Origin: Lachnospiraceae bacterium
GTDB lineage: Bacteria > Bacillota > Clostridia > Lachnospirales > Lachnospiraceae
Reading direction: 5' to 3'
DNA length: 64,000 nucleotides
NCBI GenBank assembly: GCA_017478245.1
Contig: JAFVDW010000094.1
Span: 33,983-97,982, forward strand
Every line of letters starts with the position of its first letter. Within the stretch, counting starts at the first letter, position 1. Shown one piece after another: positions 16,528 through 24,382 of the stretch. The translations under genes and the position numbers were made by a program. The notes beneath the pieces were generated by a model that worked only from the letters and a program-made list of their open reading frames with translations, did no database searches and was not told the DNA's origin.

Positions 16528-17400
16528 TTAAACATCCGGCTTTTTCCATACCAGATAACAATATTCATGACTCACACCAGTGACGTGGTCCTGCTCACGG
16601 ACCCGTCCCTGCTCTGTGAAACCCAGTCTTTTACACAATGCAAGAGAAGTTGCATTTTCCGGTCGAACAAGCGACTGAACCCTCTCAAATCCAAGAGCTT
16701 CGACACCATATTGCAAGATTTCCGTACATATTTCCGTGGCTATTCCCAAACCCTGCCAGGGAGCAGCAATCACAAATCCCAACTCCGGCAAATCATAGCC
16801 CGGTCGCACGCTAAACCCCGCTCTGCCAATCAGCTCCCCTGTCTCCTTCCATAAAACAGACCAGACACCATATTCATAATAGTGATAAATCTTTTCTATG
16901 TATGAGCGAATATATTCCCGCTCCTGTTCAGGGTCATCGTACAATTTTTCTGTGTAGCGGGTAATATCTGGTGCACGATAAATCTCTATCAACCCGTCCA
17001 CATCTTCCACGGTAGTTTCCCGAAGGACACAGCGGTTCGTACTCAAAATATCCCACGGCACCCCCTCGTACCGGCGAAATATCCGCTCCAGATACTCCGC
17101 AGAAATCTCTTCGGGTATTTCCATTCCATACGCAATTCCCTGAAAATTCTCTGCTGGATTTTCCTCGTGCAGGTAGGCAAGCACCGGCAGATTTTGCTGG
17201 CGAAGCCATTGCGCACATACACCACTGTCTGTGATGTAAAGCGCTCCTTCTCTTGGAGAAACCTCCTCCTCGGTAAGAAGTGCTTCCACCCCAATGCCGT
17301 GCTTCAGCAATTCCTCTACTACCTCAATAAAATGTGCCAATAAACGCCCATCTGTCAGCCACAGACTCACTGCGCGCAAATAAAATGTTTTCTCCATCAT
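16528..17400 (-). CDS. GNAT N-acetyltransferase with N-terminal extra domain
   Basis: 290 residues. Residues ~120-286 form a RimJ/RimL-type acetyltransferase domain: LRETTVEDVDGLIEIYRAPDI at its start, GRAGFSVRPG, and the acetyl-CoA loop APWQGLGIATEICTEILQYG, followed by VRPENATSLALCKRLGF. The first ~110 residues are an additional domain that contains a YITDSG segment and looks like a small alpha/beta fold, which I do not recognise. An AAAGGA site lies upstream; either of two adjacent ATGs (17400 or 17397) could be used. Substrate unknown. Confidence 0.85.
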   Translation of the reverse strand: MMEKTFYLRAVSLWLTDGRLLAHFIEVVEELLKHGIGVEALLTEEEVSPREGALYITDSGVCAQWLRQQNLPVLAYLHEENPAENFQGIAYGMEIPEEISAEYLERIFRRYEGVPWDILSTNRCVLRETTVEDVDGLIEIYRAPDITRYTEKLYDDPEQEREYIRSYIEKIYHYYEYGVWSVLWKETGELIGRAGFSVRPGYDLPELGFVIAAPWQGLGIATEICTEILQYGVEALGFERVQSLVRPENATSLALCKRLGFTEQGRVREQDHVTGVSHEYCYLVWKKPDV

Positions 17401-17448
17401 GATAAATGTCCTTTACGTCATCTGCAATTTAGGCTAATATAGAAGTAG

Positions 17449-17479
17449 TTGCCACCCTTAACTGGGTACAAGCTATAAT
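17449..17479 (+). promoter_or_regulatory. Possible promoter of the cyclophilin gene
   Basis: TATAAT at 17474-17479 with a candidate TTGCCA at 17449-17454; the 19-bp spacer is long, so this is a weak call. Confidence 0.35.
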
Positions 17480-17517
17480 AATTATATATGATTTTAAAAA
17501 AGAAAGGTAGAGAAATT

Positions 17518-18048
17518 ATGGCACAGAATCCCATTGTAACAATTACCATGAACAGCGGAGATGAAATAAAACTGGAGCTTTATCCCGACATTGCACCAAT
17601 CTCCGTCAACAACTTTATCAGTCTTATAAATAAAGGATACTATGATGGACTGATTTTTCACCGTGTAATCCGTGGATTTATGATTCAGGGCGGCTGTCCC
17701 GATGGTACAGGCATGGGCGGTCCCGGCTACTGCATCAAAGGAGAGTTTGCACAAAATGGCGTGGAGAATGATTTAAAACACACCGAAGGTGTTTTGTCCA
17801 TGGCAAGAGCGATGCACCCCGATTCTGCCGGAAGCCAGTTCTTCATTATGCACAAGGATGCACCACACCTGGATGGCGGATATGCAGCTTTCGGAAAGGT
17901 CATCGAGGGTATGGATGTGGTAAATAAGATTGCTGAAACTGCTACCGATTACAACGATCGTCCGCTGGAGGAGCAAGTGATGAAAACCGTGACTGTGGAC
18001 ACCTTCGGGGTAACGTATCCCGAACCGGAGAAGAAGCAAAATTTGTAA
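17518..18048 (+). CDS. Cyclophilin-type peptidyl-prolyl cis-trans isomerase
   Basis: 176-residue cytosolic PpiB-type isomerase that assists protein folding. Signatures are [25 protein letters not shown], shortened here as the motif [13 protein letters not shown], then [18 protein letters not shown] and [13 protein letters not shown]. The Arg of FHRV, the Gln of QFF and other active-site residues are present. The ATG at 17518 (MAQNPIV) with an AAAGG site is preferred over the upstream in-frame ATG at 17488, which follows directly on AT-rich promoter-like sequence. Confidence 0.95.
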   Translation: MAQNPIVTITMNSGDEIKLELYPDIAPISVNNFISLINKGYYDGLIFHRVIRGFMIQGGCPDGTGMGGPGYCIKGEFAQNGVENDLKHTEGVLSMARAMHPDSAGSQFFIMHKDAPHLDGGYAAFGKVIEGMDVVNKIAETATDYNDRPLEEQVMKTVTVDTFGVTYPEPEKKQNL

Positions 18049-18068
18049 TCTCACAAAAACATTCTATA

Positions 18069-18157
18069 TAGGCGTTTGCGAAATGCCTTTCAGATGTTGT
18101 AACAATTGTACGATTTGCACAATTTTATCAAAAATTATTGGCATTTCGCAATCACCT
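18069..18157. mobile_element. MITE-like palindromic element, copy B (89 bp)
   Basis: 18-bp terminal inverted repeats (18070-18087 and 18140-18157) match at 16 positions around the core TTGCGAAATGCC. The element is flanked by a perfect 13-bp direct repeat AAAACATTCTATA (18056-18068 and 18158-18170), as expected of a target-site duplication. The inside shares AATTGTACGATTTGCACAATT with copy A at 2226-2451. Confidence 0.8.
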
Positions 18158-18170
18158 AAAACATTCTATA

Positions 18171-18490
18171 CTATGGGAGGATTAAAGTTATTTATTAGTC
18201 AAATATTTACTTATTTTGTATATTTTAGTGCATCATACGTTGCTTTTAATGATCTTGTTCACATTTTGTTCACAAATCATTCAAGATTAATTTATTTTGG
18301 CAACATGATTTAGACACTTATATGACGTATACTGTAACTATAGAAAACAACAAGACAATTACCATTCATTGTTTTAATAAATAACTTTTTCATAATAAAT
18401 GCCAAGGAAGCTTGCTTTCTTGGCATCCTCCCTGTTTAGGGGAAAAGACCTGTTATTCTATGGCAAGCCTCATAATTTTTTATTCTTTCG
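18171..18490. other. AT-rich intergenic stretch without a recognised gene
   Basis: Between element B and the symporter promoter. Only one structure stands out: a 12-bp-arm hairpin with TGCCAAG and CTTGGCA ends at 18400-18424, without a convincing T-tract on either strand. No open frame with a ribosome site was seen. Confidence 0.6.
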
Positions 18491-18519
18491 TTGACTAAAG
18501 TGAGAATTTATATTATGAT
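18491..18519 (+). promoter_or_regulatory. Promoter of the alanine/Na+ symporter gene
   Basis: TTGACT (18491-18496), 17-bp spacer, TATGAT (18514-18519); a terminator hairpin follows almost at once (18531-18562). Confidence 0.7.
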
Positions 18520-18530
18520 AGTGTTATTAC

Positions 18531-18562
18531 AAAGACGTAATGTTATGCATTATGTCTTTTTT
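18531..18562 (+). terminator. Leader terminator (putative attenuator) of the alanine/Na+ symporter gene
   Basis: 12-bp stem AAAGACGTAATG / CATTATGTCTTT with one G-T pair, five-base loop, then T6. It starts about 5 nt after the predicted transcript start and sits 40 nt before the symporter ATG. The stem base CAAAGACG resembles CAAAGGCG in the amtB leader. Confidence 0.7.
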
Positions 18563-18602
18563 ATGTTAATTCTATTCAAAAGAGAGAGGGAGCTTTTAAG
18601 TT

Positions 18603-20063
18603 ATGGACAACATTGTACAAGTAATCACAAAAGTCAACGGTGTGCTCAACAACTTTATCTGGGGACCCATCATGCTGGTATTTTTTCTGGCGGTAGGTCT
18701 GATGTTTACGGTGCGCACCAAGGTATTCCAGTTGACGCACATCAGGGAGTGGCTGGATGTCACTTTCCTCCAACTATTCAAAAAGGACAAGAAAAAAGTC
18801 CTCCGCACAGACGACAAGCATTCTATTTCCCAGTTCCAGTCTCTGTGTACGGCACTGGCTGCCACCATTGGTGTGGGTAATATCTCCGGCGTGGCTGTGG
18901 CTATCGCTTTGGGTGGTCCGGGTGCCATTTTCTGGATGTGGCTGTCTGCATTCTTAGGCATGATGACTAATTATGCAGAGAACACACTGGGTATCAAGTA
19001 TCGTTATAAAAATGAAAAGGGGCACTGGATCGGTGGCGCCATGATTTATATTGAAAAGGGCTTGGGGTGGAAATGGCTGGCAGTCATCTTTTCCATCTTC
19101 TGTGTATTTGCCTCCTTCGGTATCGGCAATATCTCTCAGGGTAATGAGATTGCCAACGGATTAAAGAATTCCTTCGGTGTTCCTACCTGGATAACCGCAC
19201 TGATAATTATGTTGTTTGCTGGCTTGGTGATTATTGGCGGCATTAAAAGAATTGCATCTGTCACCGAGAAAATCGTTCCGTTTATGGCAATCAGCTATAT
19301 TCTTGGCGCACTGATCGTCATCGGTTGTAACATCACTGCAGTACCCGGAGCATTCGGTGCCATCTTTGGCAACGCCTTCAACTTCTCTTCTGTGGGTGGC
19401 GGTGTTGTGGGCTTCACCATCATGGTGGCAATGAGGCGTGGTATTTCCCGCGGTGTATTTTCCAACGAGGCGGGACTTGGTTCCTCCGTTATGGTACACT
19501 CCGCTTCCGATGTAAAGGAGCCTGTAGTACAAGGTATGTGGGGAATCTTCGAGGTGTTTGCTGACACCATTATCGTCTGCACCATGACTGCTTTAACCAT
19601 CCTGACCTCCGGTGTCTATGATTTTGCTGCTTACGAACAGTGTGCCATCAACGGCACCGATCTGGCAGATGCAGGTCTCAAGAGTGGTGTAGCACTGACC
19701 AGTGCGGCTTTTGAATCAGTATTTGGCGGCTTTGGTGGAAAATTTATCTCCATTGCTGTTATGCTGTTTGCTTTCTCCACTATTTTGGGCTGGTCTTACT
19801 ACGGTGAGCGCGCCATTGAGTATCTCTTTGGTCTGAAAGCAGTTCCAGTGTACAAGATTATCTTCATCCTGATTATTTTCCTGGGATGTAATGCTTCTCT
19901 GTCGCTGGTGGTAGATATCTCTGACACCTTCAACGGTTTCATGGCACTGCCCAACCTGATTGCAGTTACCTTGCTTTCGGGACAGGTGGTACAGATGACC
20001 AAGGATTATCTGACGCGTGTGAAAGAGGGAAAAGAATCCATTAATGGGGACGAGATTTCATAA
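18603..20063 (+). CDS. Alanine/glycine:cation symporter (AGCS family)
   Basis: 486-residue integral membrane Na+- or H+-coupled amino acid symporter of the AgcS/AlsT type. About eleven hydrophobic segments are visible. Family signatures include CTALAATIGVGNISGVAVAI (about residues 80-100), GGPGAIFWMWLSAFLGM and the motif RGIFSNEAG-like RGVFSNEAGLGSS near residue 287. Typical cargo is alanine or glycine; in some species glutamine. The start has GAGGGAG about ten bases upstream. The leader holds a promoter plus terminator like the amtB leader, suggesting common nitrogen-linked control, which is inference. Confidence 0.93.
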   Translation: MDNIVQVITKVNGVLNNFIWGPIMLVFFLAVGLMFTVRTKVFQLTHIREWLDVTFLQLFKKDKKKVLRTDDKHSISQFQSLCTALAATIGVGNISGVAVAIALGGPGAIFWMWLSAFLGMMTNYAENTLGIKYRYKNEKGHWIGGAMIYIEKGLGWKWLAVIFSIFCVFASFGIGNISQGNEIANGLKNSFGVPTWITALIIMLFAGLVIIGGIKRIASVTEKIVPFMAISYILGALIVIGCNITAVPGAFGAIFGNAFNFSSVGGGVVGFTIMVAMRRGISRGVFSNEAGLGSSVMVHSASDVKEPVVQGMWGIFEVFADTIIVCTMTALTILTSGVYDFAAYEQCAINGTDLADAGLKSGVALTSAAFESVFGGFGGKFISIAVMLFAFSTILGWSYYGERAIEYLFGLKAVPVYKIIFILIIFLGCNASLSLVVDISDTFNGFMALPNLIAVTLLSGQVVQMTKDYLTRVKEGKESINGDEIS

Positions 20064-20100
20064 GATACTTTAAACATACACATTCAAGTAATTTAGTGCA

Positions 20101-20139
20101 AAAAGCGCATCTGTCAATCCGCTGTTGACAGATGCGCTT
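20101..20139 (-). terminator. Terminator downstream of fructose-bisphosphate aldolase
   Basis: 14-bp stem AAGCGCATCTGTCA / TGACAGATGCGCTT; on the minus strand the stem is followed by TTTTTG, on the plus strand by a weaker T-tract, so it may also serve the convergent symporter gene. Confidence 0.75.
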
Positions 20140-20183
20140 ACTTACTTCTCAAATACTCGTTCTATAGATTTTTATATTGCATA

Positions 20184-21050
20184 CTATTCAGCCTTACCTA
20201 CAGAACCGAACAGCTCCATCTTCTCCTTAACCGTTGCCTTGATGGCATCAAAGCCGGGAGCCAGAAGCTTACGAGGATCAAAGCCCTTGCCTTCCAAATC
20301 CTTGCCTGCCTCAATGTACTTGCGGGTAGCATCAGCAAATGCAAGCTGGCACTCGGTATTTACATTAATCTTAGCTACGCCAAGGGTGATTGCCTTCTTA
20401 ATCATGTCAGCGGGGATACCTGTACCACCGTGAAGCACCAGAGGAAGCTCACCGGTCTTCTGCTGAATCGCATCCAAAGTCTCAAAGCTAAGTCCTGCCC
20501 AGTTTGCAGGATATTTACCGTGAATGTTACCGATACCTGCTGCCAGGAAGTCAACTCCCAGATCAGCCACCTGCTTGCACTCGTTAGGATCAGCACATTC
20601 GCCCATACCTACGACACCGTCTTCCTCACCACCGATGGAACCAACCTCAGCCTCGATGGACAGACCCTTTCTATGAGCAGCCTGAACCAACTCTGTGGTC
20701 TTTTCAACGTTCTCTGCAATAGGATAGTGAGAGCCGTCGAACATAATGGATGAGAAACCAGCCTCAATACACTTGTAGCAGCCATCGTATGTACCATGAT
20801 CCAAATGCAGCGCTACGGGAACATCGATGTCAAGCCCCTTCATCAGACCATTTACCATACCAACTACTGCATCGAATCCACCCATGTACTTGCCGGCGCC
20901 TTCAGATACACCCAAAATAACAGGGGATCTCAATTCCTTTGCAGTGAGCAGGATTGCCTTGGTCCACTCCAGATTGTTGATGTTGAACTGGCCTACTGCA
21001 TAATGACCAGCCTTTGCTTTTTTGAGCATTTCAGTTGCAGAAACTAACAT
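20184..21050 (-). CDS. fba: Class II fructose-1,6-bisphosphate aldolase
   Basis: 288-residue zinc-dependent glycolytic aldolase splitting fructose-1,6-bisphosphate into DHAP and glyceraldehyde-3-phosphate. Zinc and substrate residues are visible in VALHLDHGTYDGC (catalytic Asp and His ligand), IHGKYP, VLHGGTGIP and the phosphate-binding VNTECQLAF. An in-frame ATG at 21065 overlaps GGAGG; the ATG at 21050 is eight bases after it and gives MLVSATEML, the usual N-terminus. An extended -10 promoter (TGCTATATT, 21096-21104) is visible upstream. Monocistronic. Confidence 0.95.
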   Translation of the reverse strand: MLVSATEMLKKAKAGHYAVGQFNINNLEWTKAILLTAKELRSPVILGVSEGAGKYMGGFDAVVGMVNGLMKGLDIDVPVALHLDHGTYDGCYKCIEAGFSSIMFDGSHYPIAENVEKTTELVQAAHRKGLSIEAEVGSIGGEEDGVVGMGECADPNECKQVADLGVDFLAAGIGNIHGKYPANWAGLSFETLDAIQQKTGELPLVLHGGTGIPADMIKKAITLGVAKINVNTECQLAFADATRKYIEAGKDLEGKGFDPRKLLAPGFDAIKATVKEKMELFGSVGKAE

Positions 21051-21095
21051 TTCAGATACCTCCATTGTATAAACATTTTATTACTTTCTGTTCCC

Positions 21096-21104
21096 AATAT
21101 AGCA
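21096..21104 (-). promoter_or_regulatory. Likely extended -10 promoter of fba
   Basis: Minus-strand TGCTATATT with only a poor -35 (TTTTCT); short leader of about 40 nt. Confidence 0.4.
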
Positions 21105-21148
21105 CATTTTATGTAAAAAGAAAATATCTATATTGTGAATTTTTTAGC

Positions 21149-21325
21149 AACAGTTCAGCCATGCAGAAATCGATTAGGCTCTTCCGTAGGTGCTTGCACA
21201 CTAAGGAATATGCTAATTGATTTCTATAGGGCGGACGCCCTATCATGAAATAAATCTAGCCTCACAGAGGCGGCGAATGCAAAGCAGGCGCAGATTTATG
21301 AATGAAATGGCTGAACAGTTCAGCC
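21149..21325. repeat. 177-bp multi-stem palindromic element with 12-bp flanking direct repeats
   Basis: Both ends contain AACAGTTCAGCC in direct orientation (21149-21160, 21314-21325), with TTCAGCCAT / ATGGCTGAA inverted at the ends. Inside are AGAAATCGATTAG (21165-21177) mirrored at 21213-21225 and a perfect hairpin ATAGGGC-GGAC-GCCCTAT at 21226-21243. The shape is a three-way-junction fold. No gene is contained. Confidence 0.7.
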
Positions 21326-21331
21326 CTATCC

Positions 21332-22222
21332 CTAGCCGGGCACTCTAATCTGAATCGCTTTGTTCAGATTCTCAATAACCACCTTGCTGTGATTGCCGCC
21401 AAATTCTCCATCCAGCGTCCATGCTACCTCTTCCTGTGCCTCCAAAACCACCTTCGCCGTGCGGAAGCTGTACATGGAATTGGTATCTATGTTACGATTC
21501 AACAAGGATACCATAATATTGTTCAATTCCACCGGATTATTGGGACGCTTGATGAGTGTCACTTCAAATACGCCGTCATCCAGCTTCACCTTCTTGCCGG
21601 TAATACCCTTGAACCCGCCCACAGAAGCAGAATTTGTAATCATGCCAAAAATAAAATCATCCTCAATCACGTTGTCATCATAGGTCACTCTCATAGGATA
21701 GGAGCGCACATTAGACAAGCTTCTCATTCCCTCCAATATGTATGCCATATGCCCCAGCACATTCTTGATTTCCTGATCCGTTTCATAGGAAACCTCGGTA
21801 AACAGTCCGAATGCCGCTATATATACAAAAATATCCTCATTAAAGGCACCAATATCACAAGGGAAATCCTGACCAGTGGCAACCACCTCAGCCGCGCGCA
21901 GCATATTCTTAGGCAGAACCAGACTTCCTCCGAAATCATTGGTGCTGCCCGCAGGAATATAGCCAATCGGGGTAGTAAAACCACTTTTGATCATCCCTGT
22001 CACGACCTCATCCAATGTGCCGTCGCCACCACTGCATGCCACCAAATCGTATGCTTCATCGCGCTGCTCTACCACCGCCTGTGCATCTCCCTGCTTCTGC
22101 GTGGGATGTACCATAATCTCGTAACCTTCTCCGGCAAAGATGTCCAAAATATCTGCAAGTTTGTTTCGAATCTGTGCCTTCCCTGCTTTCGGATTGTATA
22201 CAAAAAGCATTTTTTTATCCAA
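21332..22222 (-). CDS. Diacylglycerol/sphingosine kinase-type lipid kinase
   Basis: 296-residue DagK/YegS/BmrU-type kinase. The N-terminus FVYNPKAGKA and the nucleotide-binding SGGDGTLDEVV (about residues 62-72) are typical, followed by GYIPAGSTNDFGGSL. Likely returns diacylglycerol to phosphatidate for membrane lipid or lipoteichoic acid turnover. No upstream ATG fits: the start appears to be TTG at 22222, seven bases after GGAGGG; an internal ATG (22210) is possible. It follows the HPr-like gene by ~90 bp and may have its own transcript. Confidence 0.88.
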   Translation of the reverse strand: MDKKMLFVYNPKAGKAQIRNKLADILDIFAGEGYEIMVHPTQKQGDAQAVVEQRDEAYDLVACSGGDGTLDEVVTGMIKSGFTTPIGYIPAGSTNDFGGSLVLPKNMLRAAEVVATGQDFPCDIGAFNEDIFVYIAAFGLFTEVSYETDQEIKNVLGHMAYILEGMRSLSNVRSYPMRVTYDDNVIEDDFIFGMITNSASVGGFKGITGKKVKLDDGVFEVTLIKRPNNPVELNNIMVSLLNRNIDTNSMYSFRTAKVVLEAQEEVAWTLDGEFGGNHSKVVIENLNKAIQIRVPG

Positions 22223-22239
22223 CCTTCATCCCTCCAGAC

Positions 22240-22290
22240 TTCTACGCAAAAGGCGAGACCAATGACTCTATCGTTTCATCAATCCCGCCT
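22240..22290 (-). terminator. Possible terminator after the HPr-like gene
   Basis: Minus strand: AGGCGGGA and TCTCGCCT enclose a 24-nt loop and are followed by TTTT. The long loop and one mismatch make it weaker than others in the window. Confidence 0.4.
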
Positions 22291-22313
22291 CCCTTTGTTT
22301 CATTGTACCGTGT

Positions 22314-22571
22314 CTATTCCTGACCGCTCAGAAACTTCTCAATATTGTCAACTGCAATGGCCTCATCCGCTCCCTCTGCTGACACAACAAGCTCTTCACC
22401 ATTGTCAAGTCCCAAACTCATCATTCCCATGATACTCTTTGCATTCACTTTCTTTTCGCCGGACTGAATGTAAATAGTACTCTCATACTTGCTAGCTTCC
22501 TGCACCAGCAATGCTACCGGTCTTGCCTCAAGACCATTTTCCAATTTGATTTGGATGTTTCTCGTTGTCAT
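22314..22571 (-). CDS. HPr-like (Crh-type) protein lacking the phosphorylatable His15
   Basis: 85-residue HPr-fold protein. Aligned from Met1, the usual His15 in GxHARP is Glu15 (ENGLEARPV), so it cannot accept phosphate from enzyme I as a PTS carrier. The regulatory Ser46 with its hydrophobic patch is intact (AKSIMGMMSLG). This is the arrangement of Bacillus Crh, which has Gln at 15 and works only through HPrK phosphorylation of Ser46 and CcpA binding. It overlaps the end of whiA by four bases, as crh follows whiA in Bacillus, and hprK is five genes upstream. Called Crh-like by context; direct function untested. Confidence 0.9.
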   Translation of the reverse strand: MTTRNIQIKLENGLEARPVALLVQEASKYESTIYIQSGEKKVNAKSIMGMMSLGLDNGEELVVSAEGADEAIAVDNIEKFLSGQE

Positions 22572-23452
22572 AATGTTCCTCCTCTTTTCTCTCTCATGTT
22601 ATCTGCTAGCTCACTGAGCTTCCGTAATCGATGATTTACCCCTGATTTACCCACCGGAGGATTGAGATACTCTCCCAACTCCTTTAAAGGTGCATCCGGG
22701 TTCTCCAACCGAACCTCCGCCATCTGCCGCAAATTCTCCGGCAAGTTCCGGAACCCATAATAATCCCTGAGATATTTAATATCTTCAATCTGTCTGGTCG
22801 CTGCATTCACGGTCTTAGTAATGTTCGCCGTCTCACAATTCACCCGTCTGTTTACCGAGTTGCGCATCTCCTTCAAAATACGGAGATTCTCCAGATTCAT
22901 CAAAGATATGGGGGCTCCGCAGACATTCAACAGATCTACGATGGCAGAGCCTTCTTTTAAATAGACCACATAATATTTCTTGCGCGTCACAATTTTTGCT
23001 TCCATGCCAAACCCTTGTATCACACTGCGAAGCTGCTCTGCCTTGTCCGGTCTTGTACAGACAAACTCCAGATGATAACCCTTCCGGGGATCGCTTATAG
23101 AGCCCACACTTAAGAACGCTCCTCGCAGAAAAGCTCTCTGACAACAAGAATTCTTGATGAGCAATGGGCTCACCGGCTCTTCCAAGTCTCCAATCTTGGA
23201 GAGCAGCTCTTTCATCTGCTCTTCATTAATTGCAACACTATTACTTATATTATATGTTTTTTGCAATAATGTAAAGCCCTTTCTGACAATAGAAACGTTT
23301 TCTGTCTGAAATCCAATGGTGTAATTGCCTTCCGCATCACGTCCATACTGTCCGCAAAAGTGCATTAATGCAGCAAGCTCCGCTATTTGACAATGTCTGG
23401 CGGGACTGATATGCCCTGCCAACTCTTCTTTTACTTCCCTTGAAAATGACAT
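22568..23452 (-). CDS. whiA: WhiA, DNA-binding sporulation/cell-division regulator
   Basis: 294 residues: an N-terminal degenerate LAGLIDADG homing-endonuclease-like fold (QRAFLRGAFLSVGSISDP is its typical stretch) and a C-terminal helix-turn-helix domain (LKELGEYLNPPVGKSGVNHRLRKL). Affects cell division and chromosome segregation in Bacillota. ATG at 23452 (MSFSREVK) has GGGGGA upstream; the longer frame from 23467 has no better site. In Bacillus the neighbours are yvcJ(rapZ)-yvcK-whiA-crh; here rapZ is 39 bases upstream and no yvcK-like gene lies between them. Confidence 0.96.
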   Translation of the reverse strand: MSFSREVKEELAGHISPARHCQIAELAALMHFCGQYGRDAEGNYTIGFQTENVSIVRKGFTLLQKTYNISNSVAINEEQMKELLSKIGDLEEPVSPLLIKNSCCQRAFLRGAFLSVGSISDPRKGYHLEFVCTRPDKAEQLRSVIQGFGMEAKIVTRKKYYVVYLKEGSAIVDLLNVCGAPISLMNLENLRILKEMRNSVNRRVNCETANITKTVNAATRQIEDIKYLRDYYGFRNLPENLRQMAEVRLENPDAPLKELGEYLNPPVGKSGVNHRLRKLSELADNMREKRGGTL

Positions 23453-23491
23453 GATTATCCCCCGCATATCGCAAATGTTGCCTGCGATGCT

Positions 23492-24358
23492 CTACACTTT
23501 ACCTCTTGCAATCTCTCTATGATATAGCTTCATACCGTAATTTCCCTGATTCGCCATCCGCTCATATAGTTCATTGGCAAGCGTCACACTTCTATGCTGT
23601 CCGCCGGTACAGCCGATAGCCACCACCAGTCGATATTTTCCTTCTTTCACATAATTGGGAATCAGAAACCGGATCATATCCACAAGCTTGTCCATAAATT
23701 GTCCCGCCTCCGGCGAGCTCATACAGAAATCTTGTACCTCCTTATCATTTCCGGTCTTGTGCTTCAATTCATCAATATAGTATGGATTCGGCAAAAATCT
23801 CACATCGAATACCAGATCAGCATCCGCCGGAATACCATACTTGAAGCCGAAGGACATCACCGTCACCATAAGACTGTTGTACTCCTCGTTTCGTACAAAA
23901 ATACGCTCCAACTCTTCCTTCAGCTCCCTGGTCAACAGAGTGGAGGTGTCAATCACGAAATCGGCTGCCTTCCGGATATCCTCCAAAATACCTCTCTCTC
24001 TTCGAATCCCCTCTGCTACACGCCCATCCTCCGCAAGAGGGTGGACACGTCTGGTCTCCTTGTATCGTTTGATTAAGGCAGACTCATTTGCCTCCAGAAA
24101 CAGGATTTCCATGCTATATCCGTCCTGCCTTAATTGACTCAGTACCCGGGTTGCCTCCTCGAAGGATTGTCCCGCACGCACATCCAGACCGAGTGCAACC
24201 TTCGTCACCTCGCTGTTGGGCATAGCGATTAATTCCGCAAATTTCTCAATCAGAGAAACCGGCAGGTTGTCCACACAGTAAAATCCCATATCCTCCAGCA
24301 TCTTCAGCGCTGTACTTTTACCGCCTCCGCTCACTCCCGTTACTACTACAAATCTCAT
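23492..24358 (-). CDS. rapZ: RapZ-family nucleotide-binding protein
   Basis: 288-residue P-loop protein with Walker A GVSGGGKSTA at residues 8-17, DNLPVSLIEKF, and the C-terminal GCTGGQHRSV motif typical of RapZ/YvcJ. In E. coli it is an RNA-binding adaptor controlling glucosamine-6-phosphate synthase; in Bacillota it hydrolyses GTP/ATP and has been linked to competence and growth. It is between murB and whiA in a compact operon. Confidence 0.95.
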   Translation of the reverse strand: MRFVVVTGVSGGGKSTALKMLEDMGFYCVDNLPVSLIEKFAELIAMPNSEVTKVALGLDVRAGQSFEEATRVLSQLRQDGYSMEILFLEANESALIKRYKETRRVHPLAEDGRVAEGIRRERGILEDIRKAADFVIDTSTLLTRELKEELERIFVRNEEYNSLMVTVMSFGFKYGIPADADLVFDVRFLPNPYYIDELKHKTGNDKEVQDFCMSSPEAGQFMDKLVDMIRFLIPNYVKEGKYRLVVAIGCTGGQHRSVTLANELYERMANQGNYGMKLYHREIARGKV

Positions 24359-24382
24359 AAACTCCTCATTTCTCGGTATTTC

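Noticed and set aside
21302-22432. 376-codon plus-strand open frame
   Set aside because: It lies opposite the lipid kinase gene with GGDGT-type motifs; its translation is His/Cys/Leu-rich with no domain and no ribosome site.
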